41,568 nucleotides of DNA from an uncultured Lachnospiraceae bacterium (GCA_910585995.1 CAJUGG010000036.1:1-41568), one strand, 5' to 3'; numbered from the stretch's first letter, positions 1-7,798 are shown. Notes: generated by a model from the letters alone, not told the origin. Translations and numbers: made by a program.

Positions 1-951
1 ATCGTGGAAGACCTGCCGGTTGCAAGGAAATATCCTTTTAAATCGGGTGTCAATATTATGTTTGGCTGCAACAATTTTTGTAGTTATTGTATCGTCCCTT
101 ATGTACGAGGGAGGGAACGAAGTAGGGAGCCTAAAGATATTATCAGAGAGATCGAGGGGCTTGTGGCAGACGGCGTGGTGGAAGTGATGCTGCTTGGACA
201 AAATGTCAATTCGTATGGGAAAAATCTGGAGACATCGGTGAGCTTCGCAGAACTTTTAAGAGAGATCGAGAAGATCGAGGGACTAGAAAGAATCCGGTTT
301 ATGACCTCGCATCCCAAAGATTTATCCCCGGAGCTGATTCGGGTGATGGCAGAATCCAAGAAGATCTGCAGGCATCTGCATCTGCCGTTGCAGTCGGGGA
401 GCAGTAGGCTATTAAAGATTATGAACCGTAAGTATACTAAGGAGCAGTATCTGTCGCTGGCAGCAGAGATCCGCAGGCAGATCCCGGATATTGCTCTGAC
501 AACGGATATTATTGTGGGATTTCCGGGTGAGACCGAGGAAGATTTTCAGGAGACGCTGGATGTGGTGAGAAAGGTGCGCTATGACAGTGCATTTACTTTT
601 CAGTACAGTAAGAGGACTGGTACGCCGGCGGCAGCGATGGAGGAGCAAATCCCGCAGGATGTGGTGACAGAGCGATTTGACCGTCTCCTGAAAGAAGTGC
701 AGGATATCTCAAAAGAGATGGCCGAGCGTTTTGCAGGAACGGAGCAGCTCATGTTAGTGGAGGAGACGAACCGGCAGATGGAAGGATACGTGACTGGCCG
801 TTTGAGCAACAATCATGTGGTGCATGCAAGAGGAGATGCTTCGCTGATTGGACAGATTAAAAAGGTCCGTCTGATTGAGTGCAGAGGGTTTTATTATATG
901 GGAATGTTGGTTAATTCTCCTGGATCTAGTGGCTTGGAAGGAGAATTGTAG
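1..951 (+). CDS. miaB: tRNA-2-methylthio-N6-dimethylallyladenosine synthase MiaB (5' end outside window)
   Basis: MiaB is a radical SAM methylthiotransferase that adds a methylthio group to i6A37 of tRNAs reading UNN codons. The reading frame is open from base 1, so the N-terminal UPF0004 domain lies upstream of the window. What is visible is the radical SAM core, with CNNFCSYC (CxxxCxxC for the 4Fe-4S cluster) at fragment residues 23-30, followed by VPYVRGRERSR, which is characteristic of MiaB rather than MtaB or RimO. A C-terminal TRAM domain covers roughly the last 65 residues. The stop is TAG at 949-951. The next gene begins 17 bases on and is probably co-transcribed. The family call is firm and the true start is not visible. 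Confidence 0.95.
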   Translation: MVEDLPVARKYPFKSGVNIMFGCNNFCSYCIVPYVRGRERSREPKDIIREIEGLVADGVVEVMLLGQNVNSYGKNLETSVSFAELLREIEKIEGLERIRFMTSHPKDLSPELIRVMAESKKICRHLHLPLQSGSSRLLKIMNRKYTKEQYLSLAAEIRRQIPDIALTTDIIVGFPGETEEDFQETLDVVRKVRYDSAFTFQYSKRTGTPAAAMEEQIPQDVVTERFDRLLKEVQDISKEMAERFAGTEQLMLVEETNRQMEGYVTGRLSNNHVVHARGDASLIGQIKKVRLIECRGFYYMGMLVNSPGSSGLEGEL

Positions 952-968
952 AACTTGGAGATGGAGGA

Positions 969-1838
969 ATGATGGTGAAAAGTATGTGGCAGCGCAGAGT
1001 AAGAGATCTGATGTTAATCGCTTTGGCGGCGGGCATCTATGCGGTGGGAATCAGTCTTTTTTTGGATCCGAATAACTTAGCGCCAGGAGGCGTGACGGGG
1101 ATTGCAGTGATCTTAAACCGGCTTTGCGGGATTGAGACAGGTACGTTGTACTTGCTGTTAAATATACCTATTGTTTTACTAGGTGTATGGAAGTTTGGGT
1201 GGAGGTTTATTGTAAAGACTGCCTATGCGATTGTGCTGACTTCTCTTTTTACCAATCTGTTGTCCGGGCGAGCGCCTTTGACGGATGATCCTCTGTTGGC
1301 AGCACTTGCCGGCGGAGTGCTGATCGCGAGCGGTATTGGGATGGTCTTTAAGACGGGAGCTACGACGGGCGGCATGGATATTATTATTAAGATTATCCGT
1401 CAGAAATATCGGCATCTGAAGACGGGATTTTTGTTTCAGTGTGTGGATATTACGATTGTGGCCATATCGGGGTTTTTGTTTCGAAACCTGAACATTGCGA
1501 TGTATGCGTTGATTGCGGTGTTAATCAGCGGCAGGGCGCTGGATTATGTGCTCTATGGCAAGGATGAGGCAAAGATGTTCTATATTATTACGGGGAAAGC
1601 GGATCAGGTGGGGAGTAAGATCTTAAAACAGCTGAATATTGGGATTACGTATCTGCAGGGAAAAGGGGGATGGACCGGGCAGGAGAAACAGGTGATTTTT
1701 TGTGTGGTGCATAAGCCGCTTGGGCCTAGAGTGGAGGAGATTGTGAAAGAGGAAGATCCGGGGGCGTTTATGATTATTACGAATGCGAGTGAGATCTATG
1801 GGGAGGGGTATAAGGATATATTTGCGGAGACGTTGTAG
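969..1838 (+). CDS. YitT family membrane protein (DUF161/DUF2179)
   Basis: This is a 289-residue integral membrane protein. The N-terminal two thirds hold five or six hydrophobic segments, including the GISLFLDPNNLAPGGVTG region typical of YitT proteins. The last 80 or so residues form a soluble DUF2179-like domain (FYIITGKADQVGSKI, then DPGAFMIITNASEIYGEGY near the end). The molecular role of the family is not established. Three in-frame starts crowd the GGAGG at 963-967: ATG 969, ATG 972 and GTG 975. The later two have better spacing, so the protein may be one or two residues shorter. It directly follows miaB and is followed by repeat copy 1. Confidence 0.85.
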   Translation: MMVKSMWQRRVRDLMLIALAAGIYAVGISLFLDPNNLAPGGVTGIAVILNRLCGIETGTLYLLLNIPIVLLGVWKFGWRFIVKTAYAIVLTSLFTNLLSGRAPLTDDPLLAALAGGVLIASGIGMVFKTGATTGGMDIIIKIIRQKYRHLKTGFLFQCVDITIVAISGFLFRNLNIAMYALIAVLISGRALDYVLYGKDEAKMFYIITGKADQVGSKILKQLNIGITYLQGKGGWTGQEKQVIFCVVHKPLGPRVEEIVKEEDPGAFMIITNASEIYGEGYKDIFAETL

Positions 1839-1875
1839 AAAAGGGAGGACAGTTTCCGTACAAATGGGGGAGGAT

Positions 1876-2120
1876 GGTTCCCGCGCAAATGGGGAGCCGC
1901 CAGTCCTGCACAATTGAGGGCTGCAAGGCTCAACAAAGGTCTGCATAGAGTGTATCGGACAGTCCATTGCTTTTGTATGCTCCAGCCGGACACGTAAACG
2001 TGTTCGTCTGGCTCATACAAAGACAACAGACAGTCCGCTCCAATCTACACAGCACTCTTTGTGCGAGCCTTGCAGCCCTCAATTGTGCAGGACTGGCGGC
2101 TCCCCATTTGCGCGGGAACC
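1876..2120 (+). repeat. Long-hairpin intergenic element, copy 1
   Basis: This is the longest of five related elements. Its outer arms, 1876-1931 and 2065-2120, form a perfect 56-bp inverted repeat. Between them lies a 133-base core that starts with an AAAGGTCTGCATAG-type sequence and ends CACAGCACTCTTT, as in the other copies. The core folds on itself: TTTGTATG pairs with CATACAAA around a GGACACG/CGTGTTC tip. Inner arms next to the tip carry G-U-compatible differences, which suggests the fold matters as RNA. The outer-arm sequence is unlike that of the other copies except for a GGCTC junction. It lies 37 bases past the yitT stop. It encodes no transposase and has no credible ORF. Confidence 0.85.
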
Positions 2121-2282
2121 TGGGGTTGGGGGAGGGAGGTGTCTGAGGTTATGTTTGATTAGAATTTTGACTGGACTGGTTAAAATATTGGGAACTGGAT
2201 ATTTTGTTCGGGCCAGTTGTTTAGTAGAATGGGGGAGATAAAAATGGGTGTGCGATAGGGCACATGGAAAGTGAGGTTTTTT
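2121..2282 (+). other. Intergenic G-rich tract and leader before the ECF gene
   Basis: GGGGTTGGGGGAGGGAGG at 2123-2140 directly abuts repeat copy 1 and is a possible G-quadruplex. Similar G-rich stretches lie beside copy 3 and before 15050. Further on, TGTGC and GCACA (around 2250-2265) could form a small hairpin just before the gene. I see no convincing -35/-10 pair and no riboswitch that I recognise. Confidence 0.35.
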
Positions 2283-2822
2283 ATGATGCGTTCAGATCTT
2301 AAGAAAATTGTGATGGCGGCTTTGTTTGCGGCGTTTGCTTGTGTGGCGACGATGTCGATACGGATACCGACGCCGGGGACGGGAGGGTATATTCATCCGG
2401 GGGATGCGGTGGTGATCCTGGCGGGAGTGATCTTGGGTCCAGTGTGGGGATTTTTGGCGGCTGGGATTGGGTCGGCGATGGCGGATTTGCTGGGAGGGTA
2501 TTTTTTGTATGTGCCGATTACATTTGTCATTAAGGGAGTGGTGGCGTTTGTGGCGGGGGTGATCTATCAGAGGATTGGAAGGGCCTGGAAGAGCCGCTGT
2601 CTGGCAGTGGCTCTTGGGGGCGTGGGAGATATTTTGCTGGTGGCAGGGGGGTATTTTCTCTGTGAAGTGGCGCTGTATGGAGTGGCGGCGGCAGCGGCAA
2701 GTGTGCCGGCGAATCTGATCCAGGGGGTGAGCGGTCTGGTGATCGGGATGCTGCTGTATCCGATGCTGATCGCAGTGCCGGATATCCGGCAGGTGGCTCA
2801 TGAGGCGAGGGCGCATGGGTGA
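2283..2822 (+). CDS. ECF transporter S component (substrate-binding membrane subunit)
   Basis: This 179-residue protein has five or six membrane segments. An early RIPTPGTGGYIHPGDAVV stretch matches the loop of ECF transporter S components, which bind a vitamin-type substrate and dock on a shared EcfAA'T module. No ECF ATPase or T subunit is nearby, as is usual for group II systems. The substrate cannot be read: thiamin, hydroxymethylpyrimidine or pyridoxine-type ligands are possible, and there is no riboswitch to help. ATG 2283 is preferred because GAGG at 2273-2276 sits 6 bases upstream; the longer ORF would start on GTG 2271, which overlaps that SD. The coding strand is very G-rich. Confidence 0.8.
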   Translation: MMRSDLKKIVMAALFAAFACVATMSIRIPTPGTGGYIHPGDAVVILAGVILGPVWGFLAAGIGSAMADLLGGYFLYVPITFVIKGVVAFVAGVIYQRIGRAWKSRCLAVALGGVGDILLVAGGYFLCEVALYGVAAAAASVPANLIQGVSGLVIGMLLYPMLIAVPDIRQVAHEARAHG

Positions 2823-2879
2823 CTTTGGATAAAGATTAGTTGCCTTTGAGGGAAGACGATGCCTGATTGGATAGAATGG

Positions 2880-2917
2880 GCCAGTTATAGAATGAATCTA
2901 TAACTGGCTATTCTTTT
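2880..2917 (+). terminator. Rho-independent terminator after the ECF gene
   Basis: GCCAGTTATAGA (2880-2891) and TCTATAACTGGC (2897-2908) form a perfect 12-bp stem with a 5-base loop. It is followed by TATTCTTTTT. Confidence 0.85.
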
Positions 2918-2953
2918 TGTGTATTAGACAACACAAACCTACTATGTTAGTAT
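2916..2953 (+). promoter_or_regulatory. metY promoter with overlapping inverted repeat
   Basis: TAGACA at 2925-2930 and TAGTAT at 2948-2953 are spaced by 17 bases and make a moderate sigma-A promoter. A perfect 7-bp inverted repeat, TTTGTGT (2916-2922) and ACACAAA (2931-2937), flanks the -35 and looks like a repressor site. I looked for a SAM riboswitch here. There is too little leader and no S-box motif. Confidence 0.45.
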
Positions 2954-2988
2954 GATAAAAGAAATTAAGAAATTGGAGGAGAACAAAG

Positions 2989-4290
2989 ATGGCAGATATA
3001 AGAGATTCAAAAAATTGGAGTTTTGAGACCAGACAGTTACATATTGGGCAGGAGCAGGCAGATCCGGTGACGGATGCGAGGGCAGTTCCGATCTATGCAT
3101 CTACGTCATATGTGTTCCACAATTCGCAGCATGCGGCAGATCGTTTTGGGCTTCGGGATGCAGGCAATATCTATGGAAGGCTGACCAATCCAACGCAGGA
3201 TATTTTTGAGAGGCGTATCGCGTCTTTGGAAGGAGGCGTGGCGGCGCTTGCGACGGCTTCTGGGGCAGCAGCGATTAGTTATACCTTTCAGGCACTGGCA
3301 AAGGCGGGAGAGCATATTGTGGCGTCTAAGACGATCTATGGCGGGACGTACAATCTGCTGGCACATACGCTGCCGCTTACAAGCGGGGTGCAGACTACAT
3401 TTGTAGATCCGGAAGTGGAAGGTTCTTTTGAAGATGCGATTCAGGAAAATACCAAGGTGATCTTTGTGGAGACTTTGGGGAATCCTAATTCCAATCTGGT
3501 TGATTTGGAAGCCCTTGCGAAAGTGGCACACAAGCATCAGATTCCGCTGGTGGTGGATTCTACGTTTGCCACACCGTATCTGGTTCGCCCTATCGAGTAC
3601 GGAGCAGATCTGGTAGTTCATTCGGCTACCAAATTTATTGGCGGACATGGGACTGCCATTGGCGGCGTGATCATAGACAGCGGCCATTTTGACTGGAAAG
3701 CGTCGGGAAGATATCCCTGGATCTCCAGTGCCAATCCTAGCTACCATGGAGTATCTTTCACAGATGCAGCGGGAGCAGCAGCTTTTGTGACGTATATCCG
3801 GGCCGTCCTGCTGCGGGATACCGGGGCGACACTTTCACCTTTCCATGCATTTCTCTTTTTGCAGGGACTGGAGACGTTGTCTCTTCGGGTAGAGCGCCAT
3901 GTGAGCAATGCATTAAAGATTGTAGATTATTTATCAAAGCATCCTAAGGTGGAGGCAGTGCATCATCCATCGCTGGAGAGTGAACCAAGCCATGCGCTTT
4001 ATCAGAAATATCTTCCCAATGGCGGCGGATCGATCTTTACTTTTGAGATCCAGGGGGATGCGAAGGCTGCACAGACTTTTATTGACAACTTGGCGATCTT
4101 TTCTCTGTTAGCCAATGTGGCGGATGTGAAATCTTTAGTCATTCACCCGGCGACCACGACCCACAGCCAGTGCACCGAAGAGGAACTAAAAGACCAGGGC
4201 ATCAAGCCCAATACGATCCGACTGTCCATTGGAATTGAAAAAGTTGAGGACCTGATCGCGGCGTTAGATGCGGCTTTTGAGACGATATAA
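2989..4290 (+). CDS. metY: O-acetylhomoserine aminocarboxypropyltransferase/cysteine synthase family (MetY)
   Basis: This cytosolic PLP enzyme makes homocysteine (or methionine) from O-acetylhomoserine and sulfide or methanethiol. At 433 residues it matches the usual MetY length. Seen in the sequence are the N-terminal FETRQLHIGQ, YGRLTNPT, the aspartate in VVDSTFATPYL, and the PLP-binding lysine in HSATKFIGGHG (Lys215). The C-terminal SLVIHPATTTHSQ is typical of O-acetylhomoserine sulfhydrylases. GGAGG precedes ATG 2989 by about 10 bases. It stands alone between a terminator and the nrdD promoter. Cystathionine gamma-synthase is a paralogous alternative, but the length and the HPATTTHSQ region favour MetY. 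Confidence 0.92.
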   Translation: MADIRDSKNWSFETRQLHIGQEQADPVTDARAVPIYASTSYVFHNSQHAADRFGLRDAGNIYGRLTNPTQDIFERRIASLEGGVAALATASGAAAISYTFQALAKAGEHIVASKTIYGGTYNLLAHTLPLTSGVQTTFVDPEVEGSFEDAIQENTKVIFVETLGNPNSNLVDLEALAKVAHKHQIPLVVDSTFATPYLVRPIEYGADLVVHSATKFIGGHGTAIGGVIIDSGHFDWKASGRYPWISSANPSYHGVSFTDAAGAAAFVTYIRAVLLRDTGATLSPFHAFLFLQGLETLSLRVERHVSNALKIVDYLSKHPKVEAVHHPSLESEPSHALYQKYLPNGGGSIFTFEIQGDAKAAQTFIDNLAIFSLLANVADVKSLVIHPATTTHSQCTEEELKDQGIKPNTIRLSIGIEKVEDLIAALDAAFETI

Positions 4291-4322
4291 AAAAGATGTA
4301 AAATAAAATCGAAAAAATGTTC

Positions 4323-4391
4323 TTGCATCTTCTGGGAAGTAATGATACTATATTTGGTGTGAAAAATAGAAGGAAATACCACATATAGTTT
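4323..4391 (+). promoter_or_regulatory. nrdD promoter with two NrdR-type boxes
   Basis: TTGCAT (4323-4328) and TACTAT (4346-4351), 17 bases apart, make the promoter. Two 16-base boxes, ATACTATATTTGGTGT (4345-4360) and ATACCACATATAGTTT (4376-4391), resemble the NrdR consensus ACACWATATNTAGTGT. Their starts are 31 bases apart, three helical turns, which is the usual NrdR arrangement. The first box covers the -10. I infer repression by NrdR when dATP is high. The nrdR gene itself is not in the window. Confidence 0.75.
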
Positions 4392-4408
4392 TAAAGGAGA
4401 TGATGGGA

Positions 4409-6721
4409 ATGGGGAGTGTCGTTGTATGCCCGGATATGATTAAGAAACGCGATGGAAGGCCTGTGCCATTTGACGTGAAGAAGATCCGGGGTGCGATCCG
4501 CAAGGCAAATGAGGCGGCAAGAGTGGAAGCGATTGCACCTTATCAGTTTGAGAAATTAGTGGATGCGGTGGTGGATGCGATTCCAGACGGGCGGATGCCA
4601 GAGGTGGAGCAGATACAGGATTTGGTGGAGGAAAAGCTGATCGAGAATGGATTTGCCAAGACTGCCAAAGCCTATATTCTGTATCGCGCAGAACATACCA
4701 AAGTACGGAAGACCGAGAAAGACCTGGTAGATATCTACCGCGAACTGACGTTCACTTCTGCGGCAGATGCAGACATCAAGCGGGAGAATGCCAATATTGA
4801 TGCGGATACTTCCATGGGAACGATGTTAAAATATGGTTCGGAAGGAGCCAATTATTTTGTGGATAACTACATTCTTCCCAAAGATATTGCAGCGGCACAT
4901 ATTCATGGAGATATCCATATTCACGATAAAGATTTTTATATGCTGACAGAGACTTGCTGCCAGATTGATCTGATCAAATTGTTTGAAAATGGGTTTTCCA
5001 CAGGGCATGGCTATATCAGACAGCCCAAGTCCATTGCCAGCTATGCGGCGCTGGCTTGCATTGCCATCCAGGCGAACCAAAATGAGATGCATGGAGGCCA
5101 GTCCATTCCCAATTTTGACTATGCGATGGCGGAGGGGGTGGCATGTACATTCCGCAAAGAATACTATGATGCGGTGCAGCGTTATCTGTGGCTTCAGTAT
5201 GACTGTGAGGCAGTGCTTTCGGATGATTTTCGACAGGCATTAAAAGACGTGATGCCAGAGCGGATCAATATGTCCAATATCGATGACTATGAAGAGCATT
5301 TTGTCAGATGGGTCATCAAATTCGGCAAATCCTGGCTTGAGGAAAAGCCAGAGGAACATGAGATGCGCAGATGTCATCGAACATCTATTCGGATCGCGAT
5401 GAAAGAGACGGATATGGCCACTTACCAGGCGATGGAATCTCTGATTCACAATCTGAATACCATGAATTCCAGAGCGGGAGCACAGGTGCCTTTTAGTTCC
5501 ATCAACTATGGAACTTGTACTTCTTTGGAGGCCCGCATGGCCACGAGAAATCTGTTAAAGGTGACAGAGATCGGGCTTGGCAACGGAGAGACGGCGATTT
5601 TTCCGGTGCAGATCTTTAAAGTCAAAGAGGGCGTCAATTATCTTCCCGGTGATCCGAACTATGACCTGTTCCGGCTGGCGATCAAAGTCTCAGCCAAACG
5701 GCTGTTTCCGAATTTTAGTTTTATTGATGCGCCGTTTAATCTGGCCTACTATAAAGAAGGGGATTACAACACGGAGATTGCCTATATGGGCTGTCGGACC
5801 AGAGTGATGGGAAATCACTATAATCCAGACCAGGAAGTGACTTGTGGGAGAGGCAATCTAAGTTTTACTTCTATCAATCTTCCAAGGCTTGGAATTATGG
5901 CCAACAAGGACGTCCAGGAATTTTATAAAAACCTGGACAAGCGTTTAGAGTTGTGCTGTAGGCAGCTTCTGCACCGTTTTGGGATACAGAAAAAAAAGAC
6001 GGTGAAGAATTATCCCTTCTTGATGGGGCAAGGCATCTGGATCGATTCTGAGAAGCTTGGCATCCAGGACACGGTAGGGGAGATTTTGAAAAATGGTACA
6101 TTGAGCGTAGGATTTATCGGTCTTGCGGAGACGCTGGTGGCGCTGACTGGAGAGCATCACGGAGAGAGTGAGAAGAGTCAGAAGTTAGGATATGAGATTA
6201 TCTCTCATATGCGGGCGTATATGGATCAGAAATCTGAGGAGACCGGGCTTAATTTTACGCTGCTGGCTACACCGGCGGAAGGGCTTTCCGGGCGGTTTGT
6301 GCGGATTGATCAGAAGTGTTTTGGGAAGATTAAGGGTGTGACAGACCGGGATTATTATACCAATTCTTTTCATGTGCCGGTATATTATCCGATCAATGCG
6401 TTTCAAAAGATCAAGATTGAGGCGCCTTATCACGCGCTGACCAATGCGGGGCATATCAGCTATGTGGAGTTAGACGGGGACACGGCGAAGAATCCGGAGG
6501 CTTTTGAGGCGATTATCCGCTGTATGAAGGAGAGCGGGATCGGTTATGGTTCTGTCAACCACCCGGTAGACCGGGATCCGGTCTGCGGCTTCACCGGAGT
6601 CATCGACGAGGTATGCCCGCGGTGTGGAAGACGGGAAGGCGAAGCCGTCTCCATCAAGCGTCTCAATGAACTTCGCAAAAAATACCCGGATGTGCCAGTG
6701 TATTTAGATGCAAATCATTAA
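4409..6721 (+). CDS. nrdD: Anaerobic ribonucleoside-triphosphate reductase NrdD, lacking the glycyl-radical loop
   Basis: This is a class III ribonucleotide reductase that reduces NTPs to dNTPs anaerobically. The 770 residues include an N-terminal ATP-cone (CPDMIKKRDGRPVPFDVKKI), the alpha/beta-barrel core with MHGGQSIPNFDYAM, and C-terminal zinc-type cysteines at residues 726, 736 and 739. The frame then stops at TAA 6719-6721, before the RxTGYL loop that carries the catalytic glycyl radical. That loop is encoded further on in the same frame (6854-7012). Without it this polypeptide cannot be active alone. ATG 4409 is chosen because AGGAG ends at 4399; ATG 4400 and 4403 are too close. A NrdR-type promoter precedes the gene. 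The stop could be a sequencing error, a mutation, a readthrough site or a real split. Confidence 0.9.
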   Translation: MGSVVVCPDMIKKRDGRPVPFDVKKIRGAIRKANEAARVEAIAPYQFEKLVDAVVDAIPDGRMPEVEQIQDLVEEKLIENGFAKTAKAYILYRAEHTKVRKTEKDLVDIYRELTFTSAADADIKRENANIDADTSMGTMLKYGSEGANYFVDNYILPKDIAAAHIHGDIHIHDKDFYMLTETCCQIDLIKLFENGFSTGHGYIRQPKSIASYAALACIAIQANQNEMHGGQSIPNFDYAMAEGVACTFRKEYYDAVQRYLWLQYDCEAVLSDDFRQALKDVMPERINMSNIDDYEEHFVRWVIKFGKSWLEEKPEEHEMRRCHRTSIRIAMKETDMATYQAMESLIHNLNTMNSRAGAQVPFSSINYGTCTSLEARMATRNLLKVTEIGLGNGETAIFPVQIFKVKEGVNYLPGDPNYDLFRLAIKVSAKRLFPNFSFIDAPFNLAYYKEGDYNTEIAYMGCRTRVMGNHYNPDQEVTCGRGNLSFTSINLPRLGIMANKDVQEFYKNLDKRLELCCRQLLHRFGIQKKKTVKNYPFLMGQGIWIDSEKLGIQDTVGEILKNGTLSVGFIGLAETLVALTGEHHGESEKSQKLGYEIISHMRAYMDQKSEETGLNFTLLATPAEGLSGRFVRIDQKCFGKIKGVTDRDYYTNSFHVPVYYPINAFQKIKIEAPYHALTNAGHISYVELDGDTAKNPEAFEAIIRCMKESGIGYGSVNHPVDRDPVCGFTGVIDEVCPRCGRREGEAVSIKRLNELRKKYPDVPVYLDANH

Positions 6722-6756
6722 TTAGAATTTTTATTAAAAACAGCGGAAGCCAGAGA

Positions 6757-6816
6757 AGTGCCCGGAAGGATTTTCGGATGCGAAGCATACGAAAGTGCTT
6801 CCAGAGTGGGGGCACT
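6757..6816 (+). repeat. Long hairpin between nrdD stop and the glycyl-radical ORF
   Basis: This is an almost continuous hairpin. From the outside inward, AGTGCCC (6757-6763) pairs with GGGCACT (6810-6816), GGAAG with CTTCC, ATTTTCG with CGAAAGT (one G-U), and ATGC with GCAT, around a GAA triloop at 6782-6784. Only single mismatches and one 7-base bulge (6803-6809) interrupt it. It lies in frame between the nrdD stop and the Shine-Dalgarno of the small ORF. Possible roles are an inserted palindromic element, a translational coupler or an mRNA processing site. It is not a terminator, because no T-run follows. Confidence 0.75.
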
Positions 6817-6853
6817 GAACAGGCTGGAGCGGAACTTAAATAGGAGCATGTAT

Positions 6854-7012
6854 ATGTCAGGAAAATTATTAGCGGAGAATGGACAGGTAGGAGAGAATGT
6901 GAAATTTGACCGGATTCGCAGGATTACTGGTTATCTGGTAGGGACGACAGATCGTTTTAACAATGCAAAGCGTGCGGAGGAGAAGGACCGTGTCAAACAC
7001 AGTCTGTCCTAA
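6854..7012 (+). CDS. Stand-alone C-terminal glycyl-radical domain of NrdD (52 residues)
   Basis: The product ends in KFDRIRRITGYLVG followed by TDRFNNAKRAEEKDRVKH, the conserved C-terminus of class III ribonucleotide reductases. The radical glycine would be Gly26 of this ORF. ATG 6854 has AGGAG at 6842-6846 with 7 bases between, an ideal ribosome-binding site, so separate translation is plausible. The frame is the same as nrdD and is open from 6722 to 7012, with only the TAA at 6719 separating them. Readthrough would give one 867-residue protein. Known analogy: GrcA/YfiD supplies a spare glycyl-radical domain to pyruvate formate-lyase in trans. nrdG begins inside the last 23 bases, giving translational coupling. 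Confidence 0.7.
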   Translation: MSGKLLAENGQVGENVKFDRIRRITGYLVGTTDRFNNAKRAEEKDRVKHSLS

Positions 7013-7520
7013 GCTTCGAATAGCGGGAACTCTTCAGGATTCAATTGTGGATGGTCCGGGGATTCGGTATGTGATCTTTACCCAGGGCTGTCCACATCAC
7101 TGCTTGGGGTGCCACAATCCGGAGACGCATGACTTCACAGGCGGAAGAGAAGCAGATGTGGAGGAGATCTTACAAGCGATCAGAGAGAATCCGCTGGCTG
7201 CCGGGGTGACATTTTCTGGCGGGGAGCCTTTTGTGCAGGCGGAGGCGCTTTTGCAGATTGCAGAAGAGGTGAAACAGATGGGAAAGCATCTGATGGTTTA
7301 TACGGGGTATCTGTATGAGGAGCTGCTTCGGATGGAGCGGCCGGGGGTGCAGAGGCTTTTGCAGCTGGCGGATATCCTTGTGGACGGGCCTTTTGTGCTG
7401 CAGGAGCGGGATCTGACACTTACGTATCGGGGAAGCGGGAATCAGAGGGTGATTGATCTTGGTAAGACGCGGGAAGCGGGAGAGGTTGTGCTGTATCGGA
7501 GTGAGTATGAGGATTTGTGA
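6990..7520 (+). CDS. nrdG: Anaerobic ribonucleotide reductase activating protein NrdG
   Basis: This radical SAM activase generates the glycyl radical on NrdD. It has 176 residues. The cluster motif CPHHCLGC gives Cys34, Cys38 and Cys41 (CxxxCxxC). Before it lies DGPGIRYVIFTQG, and FSGGEPF follows, as expected for the activase family. GTG 6990 is chosen because the purine-rich GGAGGAGAAGGA lies directly upstream; the longer ORF from ATG 6963 has no SD. It overlaps the glycyl-radical ORF by 23 bases, so the activase is translated coupled to its target loop. Its full length argues that the locus is still under selection. Confidence 0.93.
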   Translation: MSNTVCPKLRIAGTLQDSIVDGPGIRYVIFTQGCPHHCLGCHNPETHDFTGGREADVEEILQAIRENPLAAGVTFSGGEPFVQAEALLQIAEEVKQMGKHLMVYTGYLYEELLRMERPGVQRLLQLADILVDGPFVLQERDLTLTYRGSGNQRVIDLGKTREAGEVVLYRSEYEDL

Positions 7521-7533
7521 AGAATAATGTGAC

Positions 7534-7750
7534 GGAGCTTTCTAAAGGGGCTGTCGCACCGTAGAGCGGCCAGGCTCGACAAATGTCTGTATAGAATGTA
7601 TCGGACAGTTGCTCAATTCTGTTCGCCTTATTCGGACACAAGTGTCCGCCTAAGTCGTACAGAATCAAGCAACTGTCCGCTCCAATCTACACAGCACTAT
7701 TTGTGCGAGCCTGTCCACTCTACGGTGCGACAGCCCCTTTAAAAAGCTCC
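7534..7750 (+). repeat. Long-hairpin intergenic element, copy 2
   Basis: The outer arms 7534-7578 and 7706-7750 (45 bases each) are inverted repeats with about three differences, including GGGGCTGTCGCA and its complement. The 127-base core carries the family ends (AAATGTCTGTATAG and CACAGCACTATTT). Its central hairpin differs from the other copies but stays self-complementary: CGGACAC pairs with GTGTCCG, and TCTGTTCG with CGTACAGA. That pattern indicates compensatory change. It starts 13 bases past nrdG, and its right end provides the T-rich tail of the nhaC terminator on the other strand. Confidence 0.85.
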
Positions 7751-7785
7751 TGGATTGTGTCTGATGTACTCGCACAATCCAGGGA
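7741..7785 (-). terminator. Rho-independent terminator of the NhaC-type gene
   Basis: On the minus strand CCTGGATTGTG pairs with CACAATCCAGG across a 13-base loop, followed by a CTTTTT run (AAAAAG at 7741-7746 on the plus strand). It overlaps the end of repeat copy 2. Confidence 0.8.
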
Positions 7786-7798
7786 GTATTACTAGTTT

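Noticed and set aside
1876..2120. The five elements as insertion sequences
   Set aside because: No transposase, no common terminal ends outside the core, and no clear target duplications.
1623..2241. ORFs running through repeat copy 1 (and similar ones at 7420, 9568, 17722, 39320)
   Set aside because: They consist of inverted-repeat sequence, differ in frame between copies, have stops in the core and lack SDs.
2841..2988. SAM riboswitch before metY
   Set aside because: The leader after the promoter is only about 30 bases and holds none of the S-box motifs.
6758..7012. Longer version of the glycyl-radical ORF from GTG 6758
   Set aside because: No SD precedes it and the GTG lies in the hairpin stem; ATG 6854 has an ideal SD.
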